From: Alphaproteobacteria bacterium
GTDB taxonomy: Bacteria > Pseudomonadota > Alphaproteobacteria > UBA8366 > GCA-2717185
Assembly (NCBI GenBank): GCA_012103325.1
Contig: WLWY01000001.1
Span: forward strand, 434,001 to 498,000
DNA: 64,000 bases
Direction of reading: 5' to 3'
Of this stretch, positions 16,584-25,059 are shown one piece after another. Each line of letters begins with the position of its first letter. Within the stretch, counting starts at the first letter, position 1. Under the pieces are notes generated by a model. The model had not been told where the DNA came from and searched no databases. It saw only the letters and a list, made by a program, of their open reading frames with translations. The position numbers and the translations under genes were made by a program.

Positions 16584-17744
16584 TCAGGTGCCCGAAAGGC
16601 GGACGATGTCGCCGAAGGGCGCCGGTTGCTCGCTGGTCGCGGCCCAGATCAAGGGATAGGCGGGCGCCGCCGCTGGGAAGCGGGTCGAACAGAGGTCCGT
16701 CAGGTAGATCATGCAGGCCGGGTCGAGGTCCTGCCGCGCCACCCACTCGAAGGGCGGCCGGAAGTCGGTGCCGCCGCCGCCTTTCGGGTCGAGCCGGAGC
16801 GGCAGGTCGTCGGGCGCAAGCGTCTCGCTGCCGGCGATCTCCCTGTCGCAGTAGAGGACGTGGACGGCTTCCGGCCGGCAGTCTTCCAGGATCGCCGAGA
16901 TCTCGGCCGAGAAGGCGGCGACAACGTCATCGGAGATACTGCCGGAGGTATCGACGGCGATCACCACCGGCCCCATCTCCTCCGAGCGGAGCGACGGCAA
17001 GTAGAGACCCATGGCGACGTAGCGCCGGTTCGGCGGGAACCAGGCATAGTCGTTGCGAGCGGTGGTCCGGACCAGGCGGCGCAGCACCTCGCGCCAGTCG
17101 ACCGAGGGCTTACGCAGGCCCTCGATCATCCGCGCCATGGCGCCCGGCAGCTTGCCGGCGGCCGTGGCGATCTGAGCCGCCTGCAAGGTCGCGACCTTCC
17201 AGTCCCGTTCGGCCTGGGCCAGTTCGTCCGGAGAAGCCGTGCCGCCGTCTTCGCCCGGCGCGTCGCGGATACCGCCGCAGCCGCCGGGGTCGGCCGAGGA
17301 GGGCGCATCGGGTTTGTCGAGCGCACCACCACCGCCGCTTCCGTCGCCACCTCCGTCTTCTTGCGGCAGCCGGGCATAGATGTCCTCGGCGGAGAGGCCG
17401 TCGAAGGCCGGGTCGCGCGAATGTCCCTCCGGCAGCACGAACCCGGCCTCCAACAACAGGCCGTTGATGGCGTGGTCGCAGGCCATGTTCCAGCGCCGAA
17501 GGTCGCGTTCGCCCCTGCGGGCATGATGGCCGCAGGCGAGATGCATGACCTCGTGGGCGATGACACCGGTGAGCTGGTCGAACGAGAGCCGGTCGACGAA
17601 GTCCGGATTGACGAAGAGCGAGCGGCCGTCCGTGTCCATGGTCTCGATGGCGGGATCGGCGAGCGGGCGGAGGCGCAGCGCCAGGCTGGCGAAAAAGGGC
17701 TGCGACAGCACCAGCGCCGCCCGCGCCTTGGTGATCTTCTCCAT
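16584..17744 (-). CDS. DUF2201 putative metallopeptidase with VWA-like domain
   Basis: The product is 386 aa. An HEVMH motif (64-68, followed by LACGHH) is the expected zinc site of the N-terminal DUF2201 domain. An acidic, Gly-rich linker (about 129-170) leads to a VWA-like domain with a MIDAS-type DTSGS (265-269) in VVIAVDTSGSISDDVV. Known: VWA proteins commonly partner MoxR AAA+ ATPases as chaperone-like machines, and a MoxR ATPase is encoded two genes upstream. It is probably in one operon with the 297-residue gene (11-base gap). The target of the machine is unknown. Confidence 0.85.
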   Translation of the reverse strand: MEKITKARAALVLSQPFFASLALRLRPLADPAIETMDTDGRSLFVNPDFVDRLSFDQLTGVIAHEVMHLACGHHARRGERDLRRWNMACDHAINGLLLEAGFVLPEGHSRDPAFDGLSAEDIYARLPQEDGGGDGSGGGGALDKPDAPSSADPGGCGGIRDAPGEDGGTASPDELAQAERDWKVATLQAAQIATAAGKLPGAMARMIEGLRKPSVDWREVLRRLVRTTARNDYAWFPPNRRYVAMGLYLPSLRSEEMGPVVIAVDTSGSISDDVVAAFSAEISAILEDCRPEAVHVLYCDREIAGSETLAPDDLPLRLDPKGGGGTDFRPPFEWVARQDLDPACMIYLTDLCSTRFPAAAPAYPLIWAATSEQPAPFGDIVRLSGT

Positions 17745-17755
17745 GTCCGCCTCCC

Positions 17756-18649
17756 TTATTCCGCCGCCGCGGCCGGCGCGGCGTAGCCGGCCATGTCGGC
17801 GAGGATGTCGCCGGCCGTCCTGGCGGTCTGCTCGCGCAGGGCGTCGTCGTCGCGCAGGTCCTGGGCATCGTGGACGCAGAGCGACTCGGCCAGGCGGTGG
17901 CGCATGGCGTCGAGCGCCGCATCGCCGGTGACGTTGAGCCTCGGCAGCAGTTCCGCGAGGTCGCGCAGGTTGCCGACCAGGGTGTCGCGGAAGGGGTGCT
18001 GCACCTTGCCGGAGACCGGATGGACCTCGTAGCGGTCGAGCCGGTCGCGCATGTGCGAGACGGCGTCGTAGACCCGGTCCCAGAGGTCGCGCATGGCGGC
18101 CTGGGTGGCATCGCCCAGGCGCTGCTCGATATCGGCGCGGATGCGGGCCTCCTCGACCTCGCCGAGCGAGACACGGAAGTCGTCGGCCGTGGGCAGCGGC
18201 GTGAAGGCGTTCTCGTAGTGGAACCTGGTGGCCAGGTCCGCCGGGTCGGGATAGTCGTCCGCCCGGAACAGCGTGTTCAGCCGTGTCCGGGCCTCCGCCA
18301 CGTAGTGCGGATAGCTCTCGCGGAACCGCGCGGCGGCGCCCTGGAAGCGCTCCTTGAAGGCGCGTTGCTCGCGGGTGTAGTCCCAGTAGTTGGCGGCGGG
18401 CAGGATGCGGGTGCCGTTATCCGCCCAGGGCAAGGTGTTGGTGTAGTGATGGCCCCTTGCCTCGCCGGCGATCGAGCCGATCTCCTTCAGCGCCTCGCCG
18501 GCGATCAGGGTCTTGTTGTAGCGCCCGGCATTGGCGCCGGCGTCGTGGTCGCGGGCGACCTGGTCGGAGACGCGCTTGTCGTGCTTGCGCGCGCTCCACT
18601 GGGTGATGGTGAGGCCGGCCAGCATCGCGCGGTCGGTGAGACGGGTCAT
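17756..18649 (-). CDS. Hypothetical helical protein between MoxR and VWA genes (297 aa)
   Basis: The start is the ATG at 18649 (MTRLTDRAMLAGLTITQWSARKHDKR), with a GGAA-type site about ten bases upstream. It is almost entirely alpha-helical and acidic, with no membrane span. Its place in a MoxR ATPase - middle gene - VWA trio parallels mobile-element clusters in which a DUF3150-type protein sits between a CobS-like ATPase and a VWA protein. I cannot show that it belongs to DUF3150. Likely a subunit or adaptor of the same complex. Confidence 0.7.
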   Translation of the reverse strand: MTRLTDRAMLAGLTITQWSARKHDKRVSDQVARDHDAGANAGRYNKTLIAGEALKEIGSIAGEARGHHYTNTLPWADNGTRILPAANYWDYTREQRAFKERFQGAAARFRESYPHYVAEARTRLNTLFRADDYPDPADLATRFHYENAFTPLPTADDFRVSLGEVEEARIRADIEQRLGDATQAAMRDLWDRVYDAVSHMRDRLDRYEVHPVSGKVQHPFRDTLVGNLRDLAELLPRLNVTGDAALDAMRHRLAESLCVHDAQDLRDDDALREQTARTAGDILADMAGYAAPAAAAE

Positions 18650-18708
18650 GGCGGAATCCTTTCGGGAAGGGAAAGCGGGTCGGCCGGGTGAAAAGGGCCG
18701 GGATAAGT

Positions 18709-19686
18709 TCAGGTGAGGACGGCGCCGTTGTCGGTGGCCCAGGCGATGAAGCCCTGGCTGTGCTGGCAATCCGGCGTCAGGGTGACGGCGTCCTTGACCA
18801 GCAGCACGCCGAACTCGGCCGATAGCCGCCTGGCGTAGGCGGCGATCCGGTCGAAGTTCGCCGGCGACGCCTTGCGGGCGAGCGCGCCGCAGAGCGCGTA
18901 GACGGTGGCGGGATCGTCTGGCACCGGCGCCGTGTCAGGCGTCATGAGCACGGCATCGGGGCTCGGCAGCTGGCGGAACACCTTCAGGAAGGCGAGCAGT
19001 TCGGCCGCTTCGCCCTCGCCCACGGCGCCGGCCAGCAGGTCGTATTCGATCGCCGCGTCGGCCTGAATGGCAACGATGTCGGAGGCGAACGCCCAGGACC
19101 GGGGCGATGAAAAGGCCTTGCGGTCCGGATCGAAGGCATGCAGCAGGTTCGGCCGGAAGCGCAGGAAGGCGACGACCTCGACCTGCTTGCCCGCTTGCAG
19201 CGCCCACTGGCACCAGTCGTCGAGATCGGGTTCGAAGTCGAGATGGATGAAACGGTTGGCGAGCGCCGAGGGCATGCGCGACGTGACCGCGCGGTCGGTC
19301 TCGCGGTTTCCGGCGGCGAGCACGGCCCAGCCGTCCGGCAGCGTGTACTCGCCGAGCTTGCGGTCGAGCACCAGCTGATAGCAGGCGGCCTGGACCAGCG
19401 GCGGGGCGGCGTTGAGTTCGTCGAGGAAGAGGATGCCCTCGCCGTCACGCGGCAGGAACGCAGGGGTCGCCCAGTGGGCCCGGCCGTCGCCGTTGACATG
19501 GGGCAGGCCGCGCAGGTCGACGGGGTCGAGCAGCACGGCGCGGATATCGATCAGCTGCCGCCCAAGCTCGGCGGCAACCTGAGCGACGATGTTGGACTTG
19601 CCGACGCCGGGCGCGCCCCAGACGAAGGCGGGCCTGTTGATGGCGATCAATGTACGCAAGGCTTGTGAGACGTGTGAAGGCTTCAT
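18709..19686 (-). CDS. MoxR/CobS-like AAA+ ATPase
   Basis: The product is 325 aa from the ATG at 19686. Walker A is GAPGVGKS (24-31), Walker B is GILFLDE (84-90) followed by LNAAPP, sensor 1 is VLAAGNRE, and the arginine-finger region is SRMPSALANRF. This is the standard MoxR arrangement. Known: MoxR ATPases remodel or activate target proteins together with VWA-domain partners; the partner candidate is at 16584-17744. A leader-family element lies immediately upstream. Confidence 0.9.
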   Translation of the reverse strand: MKPSHVSQALRTLIAINRPAFVWGAPGVGKSNIVAQVAAELGRQLIDIRAVLLDPVDLRGLPHVNGDGRAHWATPAFLPRDGEGILFLDELNAAPPLVQAACYQLVLDRKLGEYTLPDGWAVLAAGNRETDRAVTSRMPSALANRFIHLDFEPDLDDWCQWALQAGKQVEVVAFLRFRPNLLHAFDPDRKAFSSPRSWAFASDIVAIQADAAIEYDLLAGAVGEGEAAELLAFLKVFRQLPSPDAVLMTPDTAPVPDDPATVYALCGALARKASPANFDRIAAYARRLSAEFGVLLVKDAVTLTPDCQHSQGFIAWATDNGAVLT

Positions 19687-19800
19687 GGCGTGATCTCCTG
19701 GAAGCTGAGACACGCCCTGGCGGCGGCCGGCCGGTCGCTCGACCGCCGCAGGGCTCGCCATGACTCCCGCCAGCCTCTTCCTCTCAACACGCCGTGCCGG
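19687..19800 (-). promoter_or_regulatory. Leader-family element upstream of the MoxR gene
   Basis: The core AGAGGAAGAGGC-TGGCGGGAGT lies at 19763-19784, followed by a strong stem GCCCTGCGGCGG/CCGCCGCCAGGGC. GGAG then precedes the ATG. Confidence 0.65.
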
Positions 19801-19852
19801 TGAACCGGCCGTCGGGAGGCCGGGTCCGGGCCGCGTTGCGGCCGTGGTCAGG

Positions 19853-21502
19853 TCAAGCGGGTATCTGTTCGATTCGGATGTCGCCATCGGTCACGGTGAT
19901 CACCGTCTTTGCCGCCGGTGGGATAAGCCACAGCAGATCGTTGCGGATGGCCCTCTCCAGCAGCGCGACGTTGGCGTCGTGTTCGGACAGGAGAAAGCCG
20001 GTGGCGATGTGCTGCGCCTCGTCCAGGAAGGCCCGCAGCTGAGTGTCGGCGCTGTCCGCCTCGGCATCGTCCGATACCCAGAAATAGCTTGCGCACAGTA
20101 GGTCGGTAAGGCCGCCCGGATCGATGTCGCTGTCCTTGGCTGCAAAGATCCCGACGTCGCAAAGGCCTATGACCCATGGGTCGCCGACAAGGAGAAGGTC
20201 GGTGTCGAGCCGGAGCGGCTGCTTGTCGCCGTCGGGCTGGCGGATGGTCGCCTCGATCTCGATCTTGTCGACACGGCGGCGGTCGCCGGCTTCTTCGGCG
20301 ACCAGGACCTCGGCGCATTCGCCATCGTCGGAGATGAAGTGACGCAGACCGGTGATGCGCGGCAGCCGGTCGTACCATTCGTAGCCTTCGTAGGCGGAAC
20401 AGGGCTCGAATAGTACAAAGTCGAGGCTGCTGTTGCGGAAGGCACGCCAGAAGCACTGCTGCTCCTGCGCCTCGCCGTCGAAGTCGACCAGGCAGGCATT
20501 ACCGGGCACCTCGGCGGGCGGTTGAACGCAGCGGTTGTAGGTATCGGCGATGTCGGGCGTGTAGGGCCTGAGTTCGGCCGCCGCTTCAGGCAGATCGACG
20601 CCGAGAGCGCCGGCTTTCCGCCAGTTGTCGAACGAGAGCGTGTGGCCGGACTGACGCGCGATTGCGCGATACATCGCCCGCGTGCAGGCCGTTTTGAGCG
20701 CGTCGAAGAAGGCGTCCCGGACCACCTCCTTGCGGGCCGGCAGGACCAGCTTCAGGTCGGGACAGTCGACGATGTCGACGCGCACCGAATAGCAGTACCG
20801 GTCCAGGACGGACGAGATGTCCGGCAACGCCGTCTGGGCGGAGACGATCGTCAATCCGTGGAAGTTGATGACAGGCTGGTCATGCCAGTTCGAGCGCTGG
20901 ACAACGCCGATACGGACACCGTTCCAGGTTTCAATATGGATGGCATCGGCCAGGAAGTCCTGCTGATCCAGGCGCTCGCCCTCGAAATAGACCGGCACCG
21001 GGCAATAGCGCGCGGCGGCTTCGAGCCGGCCGAGCACGAATTCACTATGCTTGCAGGTGAAGATGATCTCCGTGCCCGGCTCCATGGCATGGGGCGCGGC
21101 GGTCGCCGGCGCCTTGCCGGTGAACTGGTCCGGCGTGAGCGTCATGGACCAGCCGGTCCCGGCATCGCGGGTTCGCGAGCGGATGGTGGAGTATCCGTGG
21201 GACAAGGCGAAGAAGCCCATTCCGGCGGCAGATTCTCGGCCGGCGATGGCGGCGTCCCAATCGCTGTCGCCCAGGGCCAGCAGCGTGCGCGGATCGGCGA
21301 CGCCGCGGCCATCGTCGCGGAAGACGGCGGCCGGCCCGAGATCGCTCTCGATGCGGTGCACGTCGATGCGGGTTGCGCCGGCGCGCCGGCTATTCTGGAC
21401 CAGTTCGTTGAGGGTGTCGGACGGCGAGGCATTGAAGAGCTGCGTGACCTTGTCGAGGGTCTTCTCGCTGACGGTCGCGTAGAAGGTCTGGGTGGCGGTC
21501 AT
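19853..21502 (-). CDS. GHKL (HSP90-like) ATPase protein
   Basis: The product is 549 aa from the ATG at 21502. The N-box ELVQNSRRAGA (33-43) and G1 box FRDDGRG (61-67) identify a GHKL ATPase domain; AGMGFFALSHG follows as the G2-like region. The remainder (ETWNGVRIGVVQRSNW, INFHGLTI and so on) aligns in layout with the neighbouring gene at 21630-23321, so the two are diverged paralogues. No histidine-kinase, MutL or gyrase C-terminal features are seen. Plausible roles are ATP-driven conformational clamps in DNA or protein handling; nothing shows which. Confidence 0.8.
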   Translation of the reverse strand: MTATQTFYATVSEKTLDKVTQLFNASPSDTLNELVQNSRRAGATRIDVHRIESDLGPAAVFRDDGRGVADPRTLLALGDSDWDAAIAGRESAAGMGFFALSHGYSTIRSRTRDAGTGWSMTLTPDQFTGKAPATAAPHAMEPGTEIIFTCKHSEFVLGRLEAAARYCPVPVYFEGERLDQQDFLADAIHIETWNGVRIGVVQRSNWHDQPVINFHGLTIVSAQTALPDISSVLDRYCYSVRVDIVDCPDLKLVLPARKEVVRDAFFDALKTACTRAMYRAIARQSGHTLSFDNWRKAGALGVDLPEAAAELRPYTPDIADTYNRCVQPPAEVPGNACLVDFDGEAQEQQCFWRAFRNSSLDFVLFEPCSAYEGYEWYDRLPRITGLRHFISDDGECAEVLVAEEAGDRRRVDKIEIEATIRQPDGDKQPLRLDTDLLLVGDPWVIGLCDVGIFAAKDSDIDPGGLTDLLCASYFWVSDDAEADSADTQLRAFLDEAQHIATGFLLSEHDANVALLERAIRNDLLWLIPPAAKTVITVTDGDIRIEQIPA

Positions 21503-21602
21503 GGGTTTGCTCCGGGTTCGGTTGTCTGAAAACGAGCGTCGCGGCCGGCTACTCTCTCGCCCGCCACAACGCTCGCCACCGCTCCCGCCGGCCTCTTCCT
21601 CT
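21503..21602 (-). promoter_or_regulatory. Leader-family element upstream of the first GHKL gene
   Basis: The core AGAGGAAGAGGC-CGGCGGGAGC is at 21581-21602. It is followed by a long stem GAGCGTTG...CGACGCTC with inner GGC/GCC pairs closing a GAGAGAGTA loop. The arms differ from those of the other leaders while pairing is kept. Confidence 0.7.
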
Positions 21603-21629
21603 GGAGACGCCGTGCCGGTGAACAGGCCG

Positions 21630-23321
21630 TCAGAAAGCCTTCCCCGGGGCGTCTTGCGCGCCGTCGGGCTCGATCTCGATGCGGAGGTCGCCGCGGTCCG
21701 GACCGATCCGGATGGTCGCGACCCGGCCGGCGGGCGCGCGCCAGACGAGGTCCCGCCGCACGGCGTAGTCCAGCCATGCGATGGCGGCCGCGTCGCCGGA
21801 GGCCAGGATCCCGATCGCCCGGTCAAAGGCCTGGTCGTCGAAGCGCTCGCGCTGGGTTTCGGCGCTGTGGTCGAGGTCCGGGTAGGGACAGCAATAGGCG
21901 TCCGCAAGCAGCTGCCGCAAATCGTGGAGTTCAAGGTCGGCGTCCTTGACGATCAGCGGCGTGATTTCGTCGAGAAAAGTGCCGGGCTCGCCGGTCAGCA
22001 GAACGTCGGTCGGAAGCGTGAGGACCTGTTCGTCGCCGGTCCGGCTGGCCACGGTGACCTCGGCTTCGATCGCGTCCGGCCGGACCGGTTCGGCGGCGGT
22101 GTCGAGATCCTCGACTTCCCGCCGCTCGCCGTCGATGGTGACGAACCAACGGACCTCGTCGACAGAGGGGATGGCGTCGTACCAGCCATAGCCGAGATAG
22201 GCTTCGTTGCCGGCGCGCAGCTCGAAGGGACAGCCGGCCCTGGCGAAGGCGCGGGCCAGGCAGCGGTCGGCGGGCGCATGGACCTCGCCGGTGGCCAGGA
22301 TGGGTTTGCCGGGGAGCGGCTTCGGCGGATCGCGGCGTGGCGGCCTGTCGTCCGCGAACATCGGCTCGTAGAGCGGCAGTTCGGCGGACGCGAGGTCCAG
22401 TTGCACACCGAGACCGGAAGCGCGTTTCCAGGCCGCGAAGGGGAGCCGGTGCTCGGGCAGCGTCGCCACCGCCCTATAGATCGTCCGCTCGACGTTGGTT
22501 TTCAGGTCTTCGAGTGCGGCGTCATCGACCAAGTGGCCGCGGGCGCCGGAGGTGAAGCGGAGGTGCGGCGCATCGACGATGTCGAGGCGGGCATGGTACC
22601 GGATCTGGTCGTACTCGGAGTCGACGCATGGCAGATCCGCGGAGAGCGGCCGGCCGAGGAAGTTGATCTCGGGGGCGGCGCCGTGAGGCTGGTGAGGCTG
22701 CATCAGACGGCTGAGATAGGACGGTATGGCGGTCCGGAAGACGCCGATGCGCACGCCCTGGCATTCCACTAGATGGAAGGCGCCGTCCATCGGATCGGCC
22801 TGAAACACCCGCTCGCCGTTCAGATAGATCGGCAAGGGAAAGTAGCGGGCGGCGGCTTGGAGGACATATTCCGGCCGCTCGCTGTCCAGCCGAAAGTCGA
22901 AACAGACCTGCGTTCCAGGGATTGTCCCCTCTTGCTCGACCGGCACATCGTCGCGCCCGGCGAAATGTGCGGGGCTTATATCGGTCCTCCAGCCATGCTC
23001 AGTGGCTCCGGTCCGCGAGGTGATGGTGGCGCCGCGCCGGGAGAGCACGGCCAGACGGACATCGGCCGCGGCCGGGCGGCGGGCGCAGGGCTCGCTATCG
23101 GCCGGGCGGTTCAGAAGCGTCTCCGGATCGGCGAAGCCGCAACCTTCGTCGGTCACACAGACACGGCCCCAGCCCGGGCCGGTCCAGACGTAGACATCGA
23201 CGCGGCTGGCGCCGGCAGCAAGCGCGTTCAAGAGAAGCTCGGCGAAGATACCGTCGAGCCGGTCCTGGCCGCCGTTCATGTATGGGCCGGGACACACGCG
23301 GAAGCGCCGTGATTCGTTCAT
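21630..23321 (-). CDS. Second, divergent GHKL ATPase-like protein
   Basis: The product is 563 aa. The N-box is weakened but keeps Glu and Asn (ELLLNALAAGAS, 28-39), and the G1 box is VTDEGCGFADP (56-66). The middle and C-terminal parts parallel the downstream paralogue: ECQGVRIGVFRTAIPSY against ETWNGVRIGVVQRSNW, EINFLGRPL against VINFHGLTI, and GYGWYDAIP against GYEWYDRLP. Both have their own leader. The loss of the typical G2 motif suggests altered or absent ATPase activity, which may make it a regulatory partner of the first. Confidence 0.75.
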   Translation of the reverse strand: MNESRRFRVCPGPYMNGGQDRLDGIFAELLLNALAAGASRVDVYVWTGPGWGRVCVTDEGCGFADPETLLNRPADSEPCARRPAAADVRLAVLSRRGATITSRTGATEHGWRTDISPAHFAGRDDVPVEQEGTIPGTQVCFDFRLDSERPEYVLQAAARYFPLPIYLNGERVFQADPMDGAFHLVECQGVRIGVFRTAIPSYLSRLMQPHQPHGAAPEINFLGRPLSADLPCVDSEYDQIRYHARLDIVDAPHLRFTSGARGHLVDDAALEDLKTNVERTIYRAVATLPEHRLPFAAWKRASGLGVQLDLASAELPLYEPMFADDRPPRRDPPKPLPGKPILATGEVHAPADRCLARAFARAGCPFELRAGNEAYLGYGWYDAIPSVDEVRWFVTIDGERREVEDLDTAAEPVRPDAIEAEVTVASRTGDEQVLTLPTDVLLTGEPGTFLDEITPLIVKDADLELHDLRQLLADAYCCPYPDLDHSAETQRERFDDQAFDRAIGILASGDAAAIAWLDYAVRRDLVWRAPAGRVATIRIGPDRGDLRIEIEPDGAQDAPGKAF

Positions 23322-23425
23322 CGGATTTCTCCTTCAAGCTGATTGAGGATTCAGATTCGTTCGACCGTCCCGCGGCAGGTCGCTCTTTCGCTCGCCACCG
23401 CTCCCGCCGGCCTCTTCCTCTCGCA
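23322..23425 (-). promoter_or_regulatory. Leader-family element upstream of the second GHKL gene
   Basis: The core AGAGGAAGAGGC-CGGCGGGAGC at 23400-23421 is identical to that of the neighbouring leader, and GGTGGCGAGCG follows. The downstream hairpin here is weaker (GCGAAAGAGC). GGAG lies before the ATG. Confidence 0.6.
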
Positions 23426-23447
23426 ACGTGGCGCGGCAAACGCGCCG

Positions 23448-23783
23448 TCAGGAAGCCGGGCCCGGGCCGTAGGGCGCGCCGCCGGCTTCCGTCTCGGCAA
23501 AAAAGCAGTCGTTCAGGTCGCGGGCGCGCTTCTCGGCGTCGGTGCGGCGGCGATACCAGCCGGTCTCCGGCGGCAGGCGTCTCGGTTCAGGCCAGTAGAT
23601 CCAGCCGATGCCCTCGACATCGTCGCCGATGCTCTCGCGGTGGGCCGCGTCGAGCAGCGTGAAGCCGCGCCGGCGTGGATGCCGGGCGACGGCGTAGCGT
23701 GGCCGGTTCGCCTTGCGCAGCGCCGCCAGACTGGCGTGGAAGCGCCGGCTGGATGCGACGACGCGCGGGTCGTTGACGTTCAT
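23448..23783 (-). CDS. Hypothetical protein (111 aa)
   Basis: The start at 23783 (MNVNDPRVVASSRRFHASLAALRKAN) has a GAGA-type site upstream; the longer frame is a shadow of the XF1762 gene. Basic N-terminus, then GWIYWPEPRRLPPETGWYRRRTDAEKRARDLN. No recognised family. It follows the XF1762-RMF gene by about 70 bases. Confidence 0.6.
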   Translation of the reverse strand: MNVNDPRVVASSRRFHASLAALRKANRPRYAVARHPRRRGFTLLDAAHRESIGDDVEGIGWIYWPEPRRLPPETGWYRRRTDAEKRARDLNDCFFAETEAGGAPYGPGPAS

Positions 23784-23856
23784 GGTTGTCTCTTGTCGCA
23801 GAAGGTGGGTGTGAGGCTCTTTCTCGCGGGGTGTGGGCCGCTGGAGTGCGGACGCC

Positions 23857-24606
23857 CTATGCGATGTCCGAGAACCATCGGTCGGGGTTGGCGACGATCC
23901 AGGCGTGGTCGTAGCCTTCGCGCCATTCCTCCCAGCATCCCGGCTCGCAGAGAGAGAACGGGTTGCTGTCGCGGCGCGCGCCGGCTTCGCAGGCGGCGAT
24001 GCCAAGCCGCTCGGCCGGGGTCCAGCCGTCGGCGTCGCGCCATCCCCTGCCATGCCGGAGCACCGGGTTGAATCTCTGCCAGCGCCATCTCGGATCGGGA
24101 CGATGGGCGCTCCGCCGTGGCCGGCCGGGCGTGTTCCATGACCGCGCCGGAAAGGGCCTGTCGATCAGGACATGGCGATGGAGCCGGGCGTCTTCGTCCC
24201 ACTCGAGCCGGCTGTCCAGCCCATGGCGGTCCCGCCGCCATCCGGCGGCCCGCAGGCTGGCGCCGCTCTCGTCCGTCCTGGTGTAGGTGATCAGCCGCAG
24301 CATACCGGTCCGCCAGGCCTCGCGGGCGGCCGCCCCGAGCAGAGCCGAACAGGCGTGGCGCGCCGACGGCCCTAACGCGACGGCCGTCCGGCTGACTTCG
24401 AGGGTGAGTTGGTCGTCCAGATGCCGCGCCACGGGGCGGCCGACGACGATGGCGCCGACCAGAGGCCATGGCCGGTCTTCGACGCGCAGACGGCAGCCGA
24501 TGCTGAAGACATGGGCGACGGCAGGTGGATGATGGCGGTGCCACCGGGCGACATGGCGGTTGGCCCTCTCGAGGCCGATGCGCGTCAAGTCGAACCGCTT
24601 GCTCAT
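23857..24606 (-). CDS. XF1762-family (GNAT-like) protein with C-terminal RMF/CrpP-like segment
   Basis: The product is 249 aa. Residues 14-125 match the XF1762 pattern: ANRHVARWHRHHPPAVAHVFSIGC, VGAIVVGRPVARHLDD, then CSALLGAAAREAW and LITYTRTDESGASLRAAGW. About 40 residues near the C-terminus (GIAACEAGARRDSNPFSLCEPGCWEEWREGYDHA) have the layout of ribosome modulation factor/CrpP folds. Known: XF1762 proteins are annotated as acetyltransferase-like; RMF binds ribosomes. Inferred: an acetyltransferase-like protein with a possible ribosome or RNA targeting module. Its ATG overlaps the stop of the 96-residue gene (ATGA). Confidence 0.75.
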   Translation of the reverse strand: MSKRFDLTRIGLERANRHVARWHRHHPPAVAHVFSIGCRLRVEDRPWPLVGAIVVGRPVARHLDDQLTLEVSRTAVALGPSARHACSALLGAAAREAWRTGMLRLITYTRTDESGASLRAAGWRRDRHGLDSRLEWDEDARLHRHVLIDRPFPARSWNTPGRPRRSAHRPDPRWRWQRFNPVLRHGRGWRDADGWTPAERLGIAACEAGARRDSNPFSLCEPGCWEEWREGYDHAWIVANPDRWFSDIA

Positions 24607-24893
24607 GGGGCCGCGGTCGGTCGATCGCCGCCGGCCATGGGAAGCGTCATTTCCGCGCCGCGGGTGCTGGCCGGCAGGTCCAGCCCGAGGCGGGTCAGCC
24701 TGGCGATGCGCGCGGGCGATGGCGTGCGCTGCGCGCGCCGGTCCGGCTCGGCGACAACGTTGCCCGGCGCGAACAGGCTGGGTAGCACGCGCATGGGCAG
24801 AGCGGCCAAATAGATCAGGCGTCCGGCTTGAATGGCGGTCACGGCGTCAAGGATCAGGACGCCCTTGAGGGTTCTGGGCACGATCGTTTTCAT
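24603..24893 (-). CDS. Hypothetical protein (96 aa)
   Basis: The ATG at 24893 gives MKTIVPRTLKGVLILDAVTAIQAGRLIYLAALP. The N-terminal hydrophobic stretch is interrupted by charged residues and is probably not a membrane span. The C-terminal half is basic with SPARIARLTRLGLDLP. It overlaps the XF1762 start by four bases, implying coupled translation. No family is recognised. Confidence 0.6.
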   Translation of the reverse strand: MKTIVPRTLKGVLILDAVTAIQAGRLIYLAALPMRVLPSLFAPGNVVAEPDRRAQRTPSPARIARLTRLGLDLPASTRGAEMTLPMAGGDRPTAAP

Positions 24894-25059
24894 CGTGGGC
24901 TCCGGGCGGTTGGCGGTCGGGACGGGCGGCACCAGCGGCATGCCGCGGTGCGGGGAGGACGGTCTTCGTGGCGGGCCGCCGACAGCCCGGCAACGCGAAC
25001 CGGCGAACGCCCCATCGAGCGCCCGCCGGCCGTCGTTCAGGCTGTAAGCCGTTCGCGCT

